Positions 50,496 to 62,200 of a DNA stretch of 64,000 bases are shown here, one piece after another. Where the stretch lies: the NCBI GenBank assembly GCA_003952965.2, contig CM025855.1, positions 6,214,383 to 6,278,382 of the forward strand. Reading direction: 5' to 3'. A program made the translations under genes and the position numbers. How positions within the stretch are numbered: position 1 is the stretch's first letter; each line of letters begins with the position of its first letter. The notes under the pieces were generated by a model that did no database searches, had not been told where the DNA came from, and saw only the letters and a list, made by a program, of their open reading frames with translations. The DNA is from Morella rubra. Its lineage: Eukaryota > Streptophyta > Magnoliopsida > Fagales > Myricaceae.

Positions 50496-51729
50496 CCGGC
50501 ATATTATGATCTCCCAAAGGTTTGCTACAACTTGGGCAAGCGTTGTGATTGCGAGTGTATGCCTAACAGAATGGAAGAGGAAAAAATTAAGGCATCGAGC
50601 CCCGTGTACGTATTCCTAAGATTAATGAAGGCAAAAGTTGGGACAGAACTCAAAGAGCAGGAAGTAATCAAAATAGAATACAGACGTGGAAGCAAGCGGA
50701 ATGTAAAAGATGGCCGCATGATAGCATTCGGACACTTGCAGTTGATGTGAACAACAGTTCAGAGCAAATAGGGCAGCTCGTTTCCAGACAATTCTCTTGG
50801 CACTCATGATCCACTAACTTCATCGAGAGGCAACATTTGCACGTCATGCAATGGAAGTAGTCTATTCCAAGCCCCTTCCCGCGACGGCATAAATTGCAGA
50901 AAGGGCAATGATAAACTGTCCTGAAGTAACAAAATGGAAGAAACATAAAAAGAAAAAGCTTCATTAAGAGCTCCACTACTCACTCCAAAATCAAAATTTA
51001 CGAGGCCATCAGATCGTTCAGAAGGAATAATTTAGCTAGGCCTACGTAATTAGGGTATACCACTCATGATAAATTATCACAACATTGTAGCAGTACCGAA
51101 GGTTCAAACTGAAAGTCAATGTTCTTATCGTATGACAAATTACGGGTTACTCAAAAATCTAATCACAACCTGATTTCACTACCTAGCTATATATCCATAC
51201 AAGTCCAGGCAAATAGAAAATAATATATCGTGCATATGGGGGAGAGAAAGTTCAAATGAAATATGCACCTTTCATCATCAAAAAATTTGCAGATACTGCA
51301 ATAGTACTTTGCCATTAAGAGTTCACCACATGAAGGATTTGAGCAAATTGGTCCGACAGGCTGAATTTTCATGCAGTGCATGCACATCATTTCAGCAGTA
51401 GCTTTCCTGCAAGTTAAATTACATAAACAACAGTAATTAATATTATAGAATCCCCAGAGAACCAATTGCACCCAATTATATGTGTCTTAGATTTACCGAT
51501 CCATCGAATGATCGCTAGCTTTATCATGGCAAAACCTGCATGTATACAGCTTTCCACAGCACGCAGCACGGAGTTTGCAATTTCTTTTGTAATGCTCACA
51601 CCCAAGTACTTGTTTCTTCGGATCACGGAATGATGGAGACAATCCAGTTTCGTTTTCACTAACATTTCCACCCGCCATTGTGGATAGGAAGTTCTGCTGA
51701 GACGCTATCTGTCGGCTAAAATAGCCCAT
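50496..51729 (-). CDS. Truncated BTS-like CHY/CTCHY/RING gene, possibly expressed
   Basis: Four exons match BTS exons 9-12: 51715-51497, 51406-51269, 50920-50686 and 50561-50496. Lengths are 219, 138, 235 and 66 nt against 222, 138, 235 and 60 in BTS. All introns keep GT-AG, all frames are open, and phase is preserved. The exons encode about 224 aa with the CHY finger ([11 protein letters not shown]), CTCHY cysteines and RING (CPIC, CGHLLHSAC, CPSC) intact. All hemerythrin domains and the final zinc-ribbon exon are missing. An ATG at 51729, just 5' of the exon-9 acceptor, could start a short protein (MGYFSRQ...). The domain set resembles MIEL1-type ligases without iron sensing. Retained introns show a DNA-level duplication. 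It may be a pseudogene with chance-preserved exons or a functional truncated ligase. Confidence 0.6.
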
Positions 51730-51801
51730 TGACTGATCAGAACACGGAAAGCTTCATATATTTTTCTCAATCGTTTAGCATGGATTCTCTAAGTCTTTTA
51801 C

Positions 51802-52312
51802 CTGGTTATTAGTTTATGAATACAGATTTCTACGTTTCTTCTTGGATCAAAACTTGAACCCAGAGAGACTTGTGTTCTATTGGATTCAAGCTCGCTTTAG
51901 CTCACCCCCAATGATTTTATTCCATCCAGGCTGCAGACAGTGATGATCACTCTGCGTTCCAACCTTCCATCAGTGACTAAAACTTAAACGTCGACTACGT
52001 AAGGAAAAGATGAGCGTCTCAAAGGTGAAATTTCAATATGCTTCAAATATCAAGATCCCATTTCAAGAAGTTAGCTAGATATTGAACTGAATCGCCAAAG
52101 TAATTTGCAAAACAAGTTTATATACGTAAAGACGGTGCATAAACCTAATGAAAACAGACTCATATATAAAGACTAACTGCAAATAAATCTGTATACAGGC
52201 AACAGGATATGAACCTGGGGAAATGTCACCCACGGGAATTCTGAACGAGCTCTGCGCCTGTTGTGCCAAATACTCGATCAGGGATCCTATTCTTCCACAG
52301 AAAGACGACTCT
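51802..52312 (-). pseudogene. Broken 5' part of the BTS copy (exons 7-8 remnants)
   Basis: 51802-51965 corresponds to BTS exon 8: the SSFDPRRN segment and the donor are kept, but upstream the frame is shifted and meets stops. 52222-52312 corresponds to a piece of exon 7 in the third hemerythrin domain (SVEEQ and GTTGAE region), after which most of exon 7 is deleted. Nothing of BTS exons 1-6 was found farther upstream. These pieces cannot contribute an intact hemerythrin domain. Confidence 0.75.
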
Positions 52313-53680
52313 GGGCACGTAGGGCTTATGCTAACTGTTCATAGCGTATCATGTTAAATAGGATAGCAAAATCGAAAAAAAAAAAACTAAAAAAGAAAAG
52401 AGACAAAGGAAAACAGCATGTCATGTACCGGGTTGGAGATCGAATAAGTTTTGTATTTTTAAATTGGCTACCAATTATCACTAAACAACTCCAGCCCATT
52501 CAGCCGGTGGGGGATGCCATGGTGTGGCTAAGGCAGTGAGTGTCTTAATTTTATTCAAAGTCCAACATGTTACATGACATGTTATATTTTTTTTTTTCTT
52601 TTCTTATTACCTACAACATGATATGAACAATGACCAAAACTTTTTGTTCAGTGGCTATTATATTGATCACAAATATTAGAAGGTTTAGATTAGAAACAAA
52701 TGAAAATAACTCCATTAATATCAATTGAACTTGCACATGATGATTTCGAAGTTAAACAAAAAAAGTGTTTTTAAGAATTTTTTTAAAAATAATTTTAAAA
52801 TGTTCTTTGTATTTTGGCCTCCCAAAAATTATTTTTTGTATAACTGAATCCTAAGGCTCAATCTTGGCTTGTACTCCATAATTTTATTGGACGGCGGGCA
52901 CCTTTACCCGGCCGTTTAATTTTGGAGGAATAAGTAGGCAAAGACTGATAACGGCATGGTGGCAAGTGCTGCTTTGACCAGTAGCCTCGGCGTAAGCGGC
53001 CTCTTCTTGCATGAGCTTGAATGCGCCGCGAGCAATAACAATTGATTGCTCATTTCGTTTTAGGCCTTTTTTTTTAAAAAAAATCTTCGTTCTTCTCTCT
53101 TCTTCGATCGTCGTCCTCATTTTTTAGAACAGTGGTTACAAATCCCATTTCGTTTTCTAGCTAGCCAGCCTCGTAAGAGTTGAAGATTGTAGATCAGTAG
53201 GCCCATCAGATCTCAGTGGATCGAAATCCCAGTAGTATTTCTCCGACCAAGCATGTTTATATGAAGAGATAGACGACCCACACATGAGGAGATCATATGT
53301 AATATTGGTAGATTTCTAGCCAGCGCTCACATGTTGAAGCCCCAAATAACAAGTTTAGTTTTCATTAGCTTAAGCTGATCTCAGATGCGTTTTATCTGGG
53401 TGCATATGCGAATAATTCAGATGAATTATTTCAGTCGAAGATATTTTTATTAATTAATACGGTAACTTCTATATGTAGAAATTAATGGGCTTTAGCATTT
53501 TCTTTCAGGCTAGTTATTGCCTATATTCCATCGAACAATATTAGTTAATTAGCGTCAAATTAATTTCTAAAGCTAAGTTTCAAATGGAGTGATTAATTAA
53601 TACCACCTAGTTTTCAAACTATTATAATCTAGCTAAAGTAGCGGAAATCTGCTTAAAGTGCAGATGAGATTTCTTGGTTT
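52313..53680. other. Intergenic, one unassigned small ORF
   Basis: A 78-codon minus-strand frame at 52884-53120 contains a protein-like stretch (IVIARGAFKLMQEEAAYAEA) that I cannot assign; it may be a relic of a larger gene. The rest is AT-rich with no recognised feature. Confidence 0.35.
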
Positions 53681-53681
53681 C

Positions 53682-53922
53682 AAATTATAATATTAGAATT
53701 ACCGTCGAAGTGCAGGTGGCCTAGTGATACTGGACTTTAGTTAGGACTCAGGGGTGACGTCCGACGAAAGTTTGAACCTTAGTAAGTCTATTATGTCCTT
53801 ATGGTCTGTTCTTATACCATGTAGAATCTCGGGTTGAAATAGTGGAGGCTTCGGCCTGACTCGATGATGTTTCATCCTGTCTTTAATTTTTTGCTTTAAA
53901 AAAAATTATAATATTAAAATTA
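53682..53922 (+). mobile_element. tRNA-derived SINE with 20-bp target-site duplications
   Basis: The body is 53702-53902 (201 bp). It has an A-box-like GTGGCCTAGTGA at about 53716-53727 and a B-box-like AGTTTGAACCT at 53769-53779, the internal RNA polymerase III promoter layout of tRNA-derived SINEs. It ends in a short T/A-rich tail. Flanking 20-mers at 53682-53701 and 53903-53922 (both starting AAATTATAATATTA) match at 19 of 20 positions, a length typical of LINE-mobilised insertion. No coding capacity is expected. Confidence 0.78.
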
Positions 53923-55233
53923 GGAGAGTTTACTTTAACCAGATCTCAATTTATTAATTGTGAGTACTTTAAGGCTTGTTATGTAATTGCTCAGTGGTAC
54001 TCCTATTCGTGATCCAACATTTGATTCAATGGTGGGCCTAGTGAGGGCAGAGTTAACCACTCCAAACTCGTAGTATACCACAATTGTTCAGGTCCGTCGA
54101 CGACAACAGTCAAATATTCTTACATTATCCATGTGATTGACACACGGGACCCTTCCATACAAGAACCATTCAAAAGCCACCAAGTAAGATTAATTGATTT
54201 CTCGTGACCTCTTCGCTTTCAAAAGTAAGACATTCCGTAACACAAATACAGGAGCTATATATAAATATAGCACGATCTCTTCGTCGTTTAGAATAAATAT
54301 CCAATTGAGACATTGGCATATCAACACATCCATCATCTTCTATTGCTTTCTAAGCTAGCTATGGCCTCCAACGGGGGACGATATTTGTTATTGTTCTAAG
54401 CTAGCTATGGCTAGCAACGGGGGAACGATTCAATCAGCACTATTTTTTGCTTAAGTCAGGAGAAGCAAGCAATGTGTAAGGAAGAAGTCAAGATTGAACC
54501 TTAAGGGGAGCCAGTTACGTACATAAGAATAAATTTTGGGGGCTAAAACACAGAAAACATAAAAAAAAGTATTCAGTTTCTTTTTTTTGCCAAAGGGAAA
54601 AAAATTTCTTAATGATTTTTGGGAGGGCTAAAAAAGTATTCAGTTTCTTTTTTTTGCCAAAGGGAAAAAAATTTCTTAATGATTTTTGGGAGGGCTGGGA
54701 CCATGACCCCCCCCCCTCTCACCCCCCACTATAAAATAATAACATTTGGGGGAGGGGGCCGGGCTAAGTAATTTTTTTTTTTAAATAAAGCCTAAATTAT
54801 AAAAAAAAAGCTTCTTAATTTTTGGAGGGTTTGGAGAAGCTGTGGACCCCTGATGGAGACCTCTAATAAACCATAGAGGACAAAACCAATAAGGCATATC
54901 AGCAACATATGTCAAGAAGGAAAGCGTATTCTATGGATTAAGGCACGATTGAAGGAGAGACACATTTATGGATTTAAGCAGAATTTGCTCAATGATTTTA
55001 GGAGATTGAAGGGAAGACCCAGATTCATAATTATAGGAATCTTTTTTAATGTGGTTGTTTTGATGAAGGGTAGCCCAAATCATCCTTATAGGGATTATTT
55101 CTTATAATCTGTTCTTATATTCATTGTCTTGATTTATGAATATTTTCTTATGTTAATATAGGGAATCATGAACTGTTTTAGGAGTTTAATTGGTTATATG
55201 AATTTGTATCCAAATAGCGTTAGTTAAATCTTA
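53923..55233. other. Intergenic DNA up to the assembly gap
   Basis: It contains two small local duplications: a near-repeat around CTAAGCTAGCTATGGC at about 54350 and 54396, and a 67-bp tandem repeat (54563-54629 and 54630-54696). No LRR or NB-ARC coding sequence is seen left of the gap, although the TNL gene to the right is transcribed toward it. A TATA-like TATATATAAATA lies at about 54255 on the plus strand, but the frame that follows ends after about a dozen codons. Confidence 0.5.
54563..54696. repeat. 67-bp tandem duplication
   Basis: Two adjacent near-identical copies, each running from the AAAAAGTATTCAGTTTC side to GGGAGGGCT. Non-coding. Confidence 0.9.
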
Positions 55234-56233
55234 NNNNNNNNNNNNNNNNNNNNNNNNNNNNNNNNNNNNNNNNNNNNNNNNNNNNNNNNNNNNNNNNNNN
55301 NNNNNNNNNNNNNNNNNNNNNNNNNNNNNNNNNNNNNNNNNNNNNNNNNNNNNNNNNNNNNNNNNNNNNNNNNNNNNNNNNNNNNNNNNNNNNNNNNNNN
55401 NNNNNNNNNNNNNNNNNNNNNNNNNNNNNNNNNNNNNNNNNNNNNNNNNNNNNNNNNNNNNNNNNNNNNNNNNNNNNNNNNNNNNNNNNNNNNNNNNNNN
55501 NNNNNNNNNNNNNNNNNNNNNNNNNNNNNNNNNNNNNNNNNNNNNNNNNNNNNNNNNNNNNNNNNNNNNNNNNNNNNNNNNNNNNNNNNNNNNNNNNNNN
55601 NNNNNNNNNNNNNNNNNNNNNNNNNNNNNNNNNNNNNNNNNNNNNNNNNNNNNNNNNNNNNNNNNNNNNNNNNNNNNNNNNNNNNNNNNNNNNNNNNNNN
55701 NNNNNNNNNNNNNNNNNNNNNNNNNNNNNNNNNNNNNNNNNNNNNNNNNNNNNNNNNNNNNNNNNNNNNNNNNNNNNNNNNNNNNNNNNNNNNNNNNNNN
55801 NNNNNNNNNNNNNNNNNNNNNNNNNNNNNNNNNNNNNNNNNNNNNNNNNNNNNNNNNNNNNNNNNNNNNNNNNNNNNNNNNNNNNNNNNNNNNNNNNNNN
55901 NNNNNNNNNNNNNNNNNNNNNNNNNNNNNNNNNNNNNNNNNNNNNNNNNNNNNNNNNNNNNNNNNNNNNNNNNNNNNNNNNNNNNNNNNNNNNNNNNNNN
56001 NNNNNNNNNNNNNNNNNNNNNNNNNNNNNNNNNNNNNNNNNNNNNNNNNNNNNNNNNNNNNNNNNNNNNNNNNNNNNNNNNNNNNNNNNNNNNNNNNNNN
56101 NNNNNNNNNNNNNNNNNNNNNNNNNNNNNNNNNNNNNNNNNNNNNNNNNNNNNNNNNNNNNNNNNNNNNNNNNNNNNNNNNNNNNNNNNNNNNNNNNNNN
56201 NNNNNNNNNNNNNNNNNNNNNNNNNNNNNNNNN
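55234..56233. other. Assembly gap of exactly 1000 N
   Basis: The round size shows a scaffolding placeholder, so the true distance is unknown. It interrupts the first TNL gene just after the kinase-2 motif of the NB-ARC domain. Confidence 0.99.
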
Positions 56234-57489
56234 TGATCCACATCATCAAGCACTAAAAGAACCCTTTTTGAGCAAAGTCTGTGCTTTATCAAATTGATTC
56301 CTCGATCAACATTGCCAACTTTTGTACTTGAATCTCCGAGAATCTCATAAAGAAGTGTTTCTTGTAATCGGACTAAACCGCATGCCTGATTCGAAGTTTC
56401 TCTAATATTTGCAAGAAAACAACTAGCTTCGAATTGATGGGCAATCAAGTTGTATATTGCTTTGGCAATTGTTGTCTTGCCAATTCCGCCAACCCCGTAG
56501 ATGCCTATCATGCGTATAGAATTCGTCCCAATACATAAAAGAGAACTGACATCTTGTACACGGGACTTTATCCCAACTGGGTACGTGGCAACATTTAAGT
56601 ACGTATGATTTACCATTCTTGAGACCTCTTGGACGATCTCGTGGATGAGTCTACATTCGTTCCTATTAATAAAGAAGACAAGAAACAATGAATGAGTTGG
56701 ACTCTGACAATCCCCCCTCCCTCTTCCCCCCCTTCTCTCTCTTCTCTGTTAAGCAATTATATTTCCCGCTAGTAAAATCTATTAAAAAATGAGTGTGTTC
56801 GTACCGTATTAAAAAATTCTCTAGTGCAAGATTGAATTGACTTACATACAGTATATATACTTAGAAGGAGAAAAAAAATACTAAAAGGAGAGTGTTTAGA
56901 TGTACCAGTTAGTGTTCCCTAAACGGAACCCAGACAAATTGGCCACCTCTTTTAAGGCTGCCTTCCACCTCTGCAACTTCATGCCATCCTTAAACCTCTG
57001 TTCAAGTTTTGACAAGGCTTTTCCAATATTCCCTCTGTGATGCCGTACCTCCGATGGATCTACGTTGTAAAACACAGGTAGAACTAATTGTTGCTTTGTG
57101 TCCTTGCACTCAAGGATCTTCACCAACTCGTCCAAACACCAGGTGGATGATGGATAGTTTTTGGAGAGTACGATGACTGAAATCTTTGACTCTTCAATGG
57201 CTTCGTATAGGGCAGGCGAAATTTCCTCTCCTCGTCTAAGCTCGTCATCGATATAAGCCTTGATTCCCTTTCGATCCAAAGCGTCGTGCAGATGGGCAGT
57301 AAAATTGTTGCGAGTATCTTCACCTCTAAAGCTCAAGAACACATCATAAGCGCATGGATCGGTGGAAGAAGAAGCGGAAGAGTCACCTTGGGAGGCCATG
57401 GAAGAAGCGGAAGAGTGGGAGGCCATGGAAGAAGCGGAAGAGTTACCTAGGGAGCTGGCCATGGAAGAAGCCATTAATTGGGTATGCAA
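56234..57489 (-). CDS. TIR-NBS(-LRR) resistance protein, 3' part lost in gap
   Basis: Exon 1 (57489-56906) encodes a Ser/Ala/Met-rich leader (1-45) and a TIR domain (about 46-190: YDVFLSFRGEDTR, SKNYPSSTWCLDEL). The conserved TIR glutamate, the NADase catalytic residue, is E121. A 243-nt GT-AG intron follows. Exon 2 (56662 to the gap) holds the start of NB-ARC with P-loop GVGGIGKTT (251-259), RNBS-A CFLANIRETS and kinase-2 LLVLDDVD, ending at the N run. The remaining NB-ARC and LRR are unseen. Plant TNLs are intracellular pathogen sensors whose TIR makes nucleotide signals for EDS1 complexes. The start could also be the second ATG at 57474. No break is visible in the sequenced part, so this copy may be functional, unlike its neighbour. 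Confidence 0.9.
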
Positions 57490-59265
57490 GTCTAACTACA
57501 ATGTAAGGTACAACTCCAACTCGAATACCAAGCAAGCCGGTGAGACATCTTGCCAGAAAACAAATGGTCGGACGTTTTCTAGGGAAAGAAACGCCGGTCC
57601 CAAGGTGGGATCTGGGTCTTACGCGTTAAAAGAACAGTAAGAACTACCAAGCATGTTCTAAACAGTGGACTCATTTCATAGGTCACTTTTTGTCGGGTTT
57701 TTTTTCAGGCATTTGTTGGATCTGTTTTTTTTTATAATTAATTTGTCGGATCTGTCTGTTTGTTGGATATGTCTGACGACTTTTTAAGAGGAAAAGAGGC
57801 ATTCCTTACTGTATTTTTTGGGGCATTTGTGGGATCTAACTGGTGCTTTCACCGATCGGGAAAATAACCATTCTAGCCGGCAGGTCAGATCTACCATTCC
57901 ATGGCATTTTGGAACTGCTGAACCGAGGAGTTAATGACTTGTTTGGATCCTTTCTTAAAACTCTAGTCTCTTTTGTTGCATCACAAAAGGTGAAAGATAA
58001 TTAACAAACCTGCTGTTGAAATCTACCATAAATATTGTTAAACAATGATGTGCCACTATAATTCTAACATTTTATGACGACTCAAAACTTTTCCTGTGAA
58101 ATCTATTTAATTTAAAGTAGTTCTAAACCGAACCAACATGCCACCATTCAAACATTGAAAAAGGCTGATTCTTTCACTGCAATGAGCTCAGAGAAGTCGT
58201 AGGTTCTACTGACCCAATTTTTGTTGTTGCAGTATTATAAGACTACCATCCCATATTTAGTGCTTCATAAGATCAAGGGTTTTTCCACTGAAGATGAGCT
58301 TCAATATTGAAACATAACTGTAAAACAATTATCGATTAAAACCGTTTTACATTAATTAAGAAAACATTAAAAAAAAAAAAACAAGAGGAGATGCATAACA
58401 TAGAATTGCAATATATCAGAGTTATGATAGATGTGAAGAGCAAAAGAGATTACTTAATTTGTGTGCATTTTGAAAAAGTGGACGTACATTGAAACAAGAA
58501 AACATGACAAATTCAGTGGTGAGCATATTGAAATAAAGTGGCACGAACATTGAAAAAAAAACATACAAATTCAGTAGTAAGTTCTCCGATTTAAAAATTA
58601 ATGTCTCCGAGCTATGATATTAAAAAAAGAAAGGATAACAAAACAGAGGCTAACTATAAATCCAAACAAACATTTTGGCTATTTAAAAAACTAAACACTT
58701 CTGGCTAAAGATTTGACATTTGGTCAGTAATATCAACAATTAAGAAGTCCCTTATCACAGTACTTGCAGAAACCAAACCAAAACAAAAACAAAATCTTAC
58801 TTCAACCCGATTCGATCCCGAAAAATCAAAATGACCATCTCAGTGTGAAACTTTAAAAACCTATTGCTAGAAAGTGAAATTGTGCCACATAATGGTCAGT
58901 AGAATGAAGTGGGATTGTTAAGAAGTCCCTTATCACAGTACTTGCAGATACCAAACCAAAACAAAAAGAGCACAAGCAGATGGTGGCTCCTAGATGCCTC
59001 GTACCAAGAAAAGTTGATAAACATTTTGGCTACAAAATCGACCTCAACACCCCGTGACAAAATTTAAAAACCGATTGTAGAAAGTGAAACCACTAACTCG
59101 ATAGTTGAAGTTGAAGTGGGAGCCGATGACTCCAGATTATATACATCCTGCAAAACACAGAGCACAAGCAAAGTCAAATCCATACATGCCTCGCAAGCAC
59201 TTTAAACTCCTAGAGAAGAACTGTCAGATGAAACCTATGAGATGGAGAAGAAAAGCTGGTGGTAA
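57490..59265. other. Spacer between the two TNL genes
   Basis: The first few hundred bases are the likely promoter of the left TNL. Farther on, an imperfect direct duplication occurs: CCCTTATCACAGTACTTGCAGA at about 58746 and 58925, with related flanks (AACATTTTGGCTA at about 58670 and 59019). No gene is recognised. Confidence 0.5.
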
Positions 59266-59269
59266 TAGG

Positions 59270-62200
59270 GACCGAACTGCCGCACTCCATTGAGCCAGAA
59301 GTCACTAGAAACAAAATAAATGACATCATCCCCAATTTGATTAATGGGACTGAGCAGTGAACCATCTGAATCTGAAGTTTTGGTTGAAGAACGCCTCTTC
59401 TGTGGTGGGTACCAATTATCATCTGAGCTATAATAATCTTCGCTATGGGGTTTTAGAATGTTGGCATCAACTTAGGAGGATTTGGCTTAACAACTATCGA
59501 CATCCTCATGAAGAGCACCTGAGATACATGATATCCTACTCTTTGAAAGTTGTGATCAGCAGTCATGGACCTTTGCAAGATACACCTCAATTGAGTGAAT
59601 AATCATAATAGGCTATGCATAAAGTTGCCTACCAATATGCTCTTTAGTTGGAATGCATTCAAAGCCTAATCTTGCACTTATGCTCTAGCTTTATCAGTAA
59701 AGATCCACTTAAATCAACTGGATACCTTACTACCGCCATCACTTTTAAAGAACACTGAGTTTGAATCAGTATAAAACCTGACTCGCAAATTGCCTCCCTT
59801 TGGGTCCAAAGATTCTAGAACGTACTCTAGCCATGTATGATCTGAACCCATCAAATCAACTGGAACCTTACTACTTGAACGCCATAACCGACGATCTCAA
59901 CACCAATATTAGGAACCCAATCAGCAGGGTTAGCAACAACAGGTCCAATGACAGCACAGAAGGGAATGCCTCTTATCTTCCCCAAATACAGAGGCACATC
60001 AATATTTATTTCACGGGAGTCATTGTTCAGACTCTCCTTACGATGATTAAACCAGTCTGGAAGCCTATTTCCCGGAATTATAATGCCACCTGAGAGCCCC
60101 TTGAGACTACTTTCCTGTTAAATGAATAATAATGCTAGTCCTTAGCAAAACATTATATTGAGTCCTAGAAACATGTACATTAAAGAGAGATCAAAAAGAA
60201 AGAGAGGGGCATACCTCATCCAATGAAGGATTTGTAACATGATTCCCTATATTCACATGCATTTTATTGCATCCAGACAAGTCAATCCAACTTAGTGCTC
60301 GCAACTCGCATTTATTGTATTGATATTTTTTCACCACCTCCGGAAAACTTTCCAGGGACATGCATTCACTAGCATATACCTCTTCTATATTTGGTGGAAG
60401 TTCTAAAATTTCTCGAAGTTGCGTGCAACTTTCCAAAATAAGTATCTTTAATTCCACAAATCTTTTGATGCAAGTAGGAAGACTAACGAGCTTGCTTCCT
60501 GATAGATTTATGCTTTCCAATGTGGAAAAGCAATTCAGTATCACAAGGAAATCCGATGCTGATAGAACACAGTTTTTGAGACTCAAATTCTCAAGTTTTG
60601 GAAACACTGTTGAAGAGCAACCGTGATCAAGAAGGCTTGGATTTGTTGGAGATGGTAATAAGGGTAATTCTGAAGCCGATGGAGTTTCACATTCCTCTGT
60701 GGATACAACAGAGAGCAATATTGATTGTCTCTTCTCCTGATCGTTCCTTGAAAGCTTAACTAGTTTTGAACAATTTTCGAGGGAAAGAACCTCTAGATGT
60801 TGCAACTGAAGAATACTGCTGGGGAGTTGCATAAGGTTTTTGCAGCCTCCTAAATGTAAATCTCGAAGCTGAGTAAGGTACCCAATGGATGAAGGCAGTT
60901 CTTTGATAGCAGTCTCTTGCAAATAAATTGATTCCATATATTCCATCCGACACTCAATTTCAGGAATGTTTTGAATGCTTAAGCAACCATCAAGATAAAG
61001 CATTTTCAAAGAATGAGGTTAGAGCATCCGGAAAATGACAAGTAAGCAAGCTTGTCAAGGCATCCAACAGAATCATCAACTTCAACCAAACTTTCACAGT
61101 AACTAATATCCAATTTCTCTAGATTTGGCATGCTTGAAATATCTGGAATTGTTTTTAAAAAATTACAATAAGAGAATTCCATGATTCCCATGTTTTGGAA
61201 ATTCTGTACGGAAGAAAAGAGGGATAAATTAGTTTCAAACAAATTTAGATTGACATTGATAGGATAAAAAATGTTACAAAGAATAATTGTCCCTTAAATC
61301 CCTCCCTTGGTTCCTTGAAGAGACTATTATGCACTTTCAAAACGGCAAGTTTCTTTCCATGGAAATTTAATGGTAAAGATTGTAAAGGAAGTTCAGGCCA
61401 ATCAAGCAATCTTAGTTCGTTCGAGAGATAATTAACCTGTCCAGAAAAATGTGCATTACGATTTATAAATAGTCTAAGCCTCTTCATCTTCTTGAAAGTT
61501 TTGGAACACAAGCGTATCAAGTCTCGTTCAGGCAACTGCACCAATATGCCTTCAATTTTGCTTGTTCCCTATTAAGCAAATGCACATGTGAGATACTCAT
61601 AAAAACTATATATCTATCAGGCAGTTGTGTATAAAAATTGTGTTCTTATTTTGAGATGTATGGCATATGTATTTGACAGAGGCTTACTATGTTTTCTTCT
61701 AGTACATTTCGAACATCTTCATGATGCCACAACCTACTACGTTTGCCGGTGCTTTTGGTGACTCTTGACGAACAATTTCTCCACCCATGTCTTGCAATAA
61801 GTCATGCATTAGCAATCTATCAAACTCCACAGTATAAGAGACTTATCCACTAGCACTTTGATACCACGATCTGGAAAGAAGCCACAACTGTCTAGTATTT
61901 TCCTGACATATTCTTCATATTCTTCTTTAAAGAAACATGCAATGTCCAAGAAAATATTTTTCTCACTTTCATCCAATCCATCATAACTTATTTTAAGTTT
62001 TTCTTGAATATTTCCCTCCGGAATTTTTTTACTTTTGTAACACACTTTTCCAATAACATATATCTCTTCCATACAAATCTGAACCAATTACTGATAAAGC
62101 AAGCGGAAGACCCTCAGCATAACGAAGTGCATGTCCCGTGAGCTCTTCAAAAACATCATTAGGCTTATCACTTTTGAATGCATTCCAACTAAAGAGCTGA

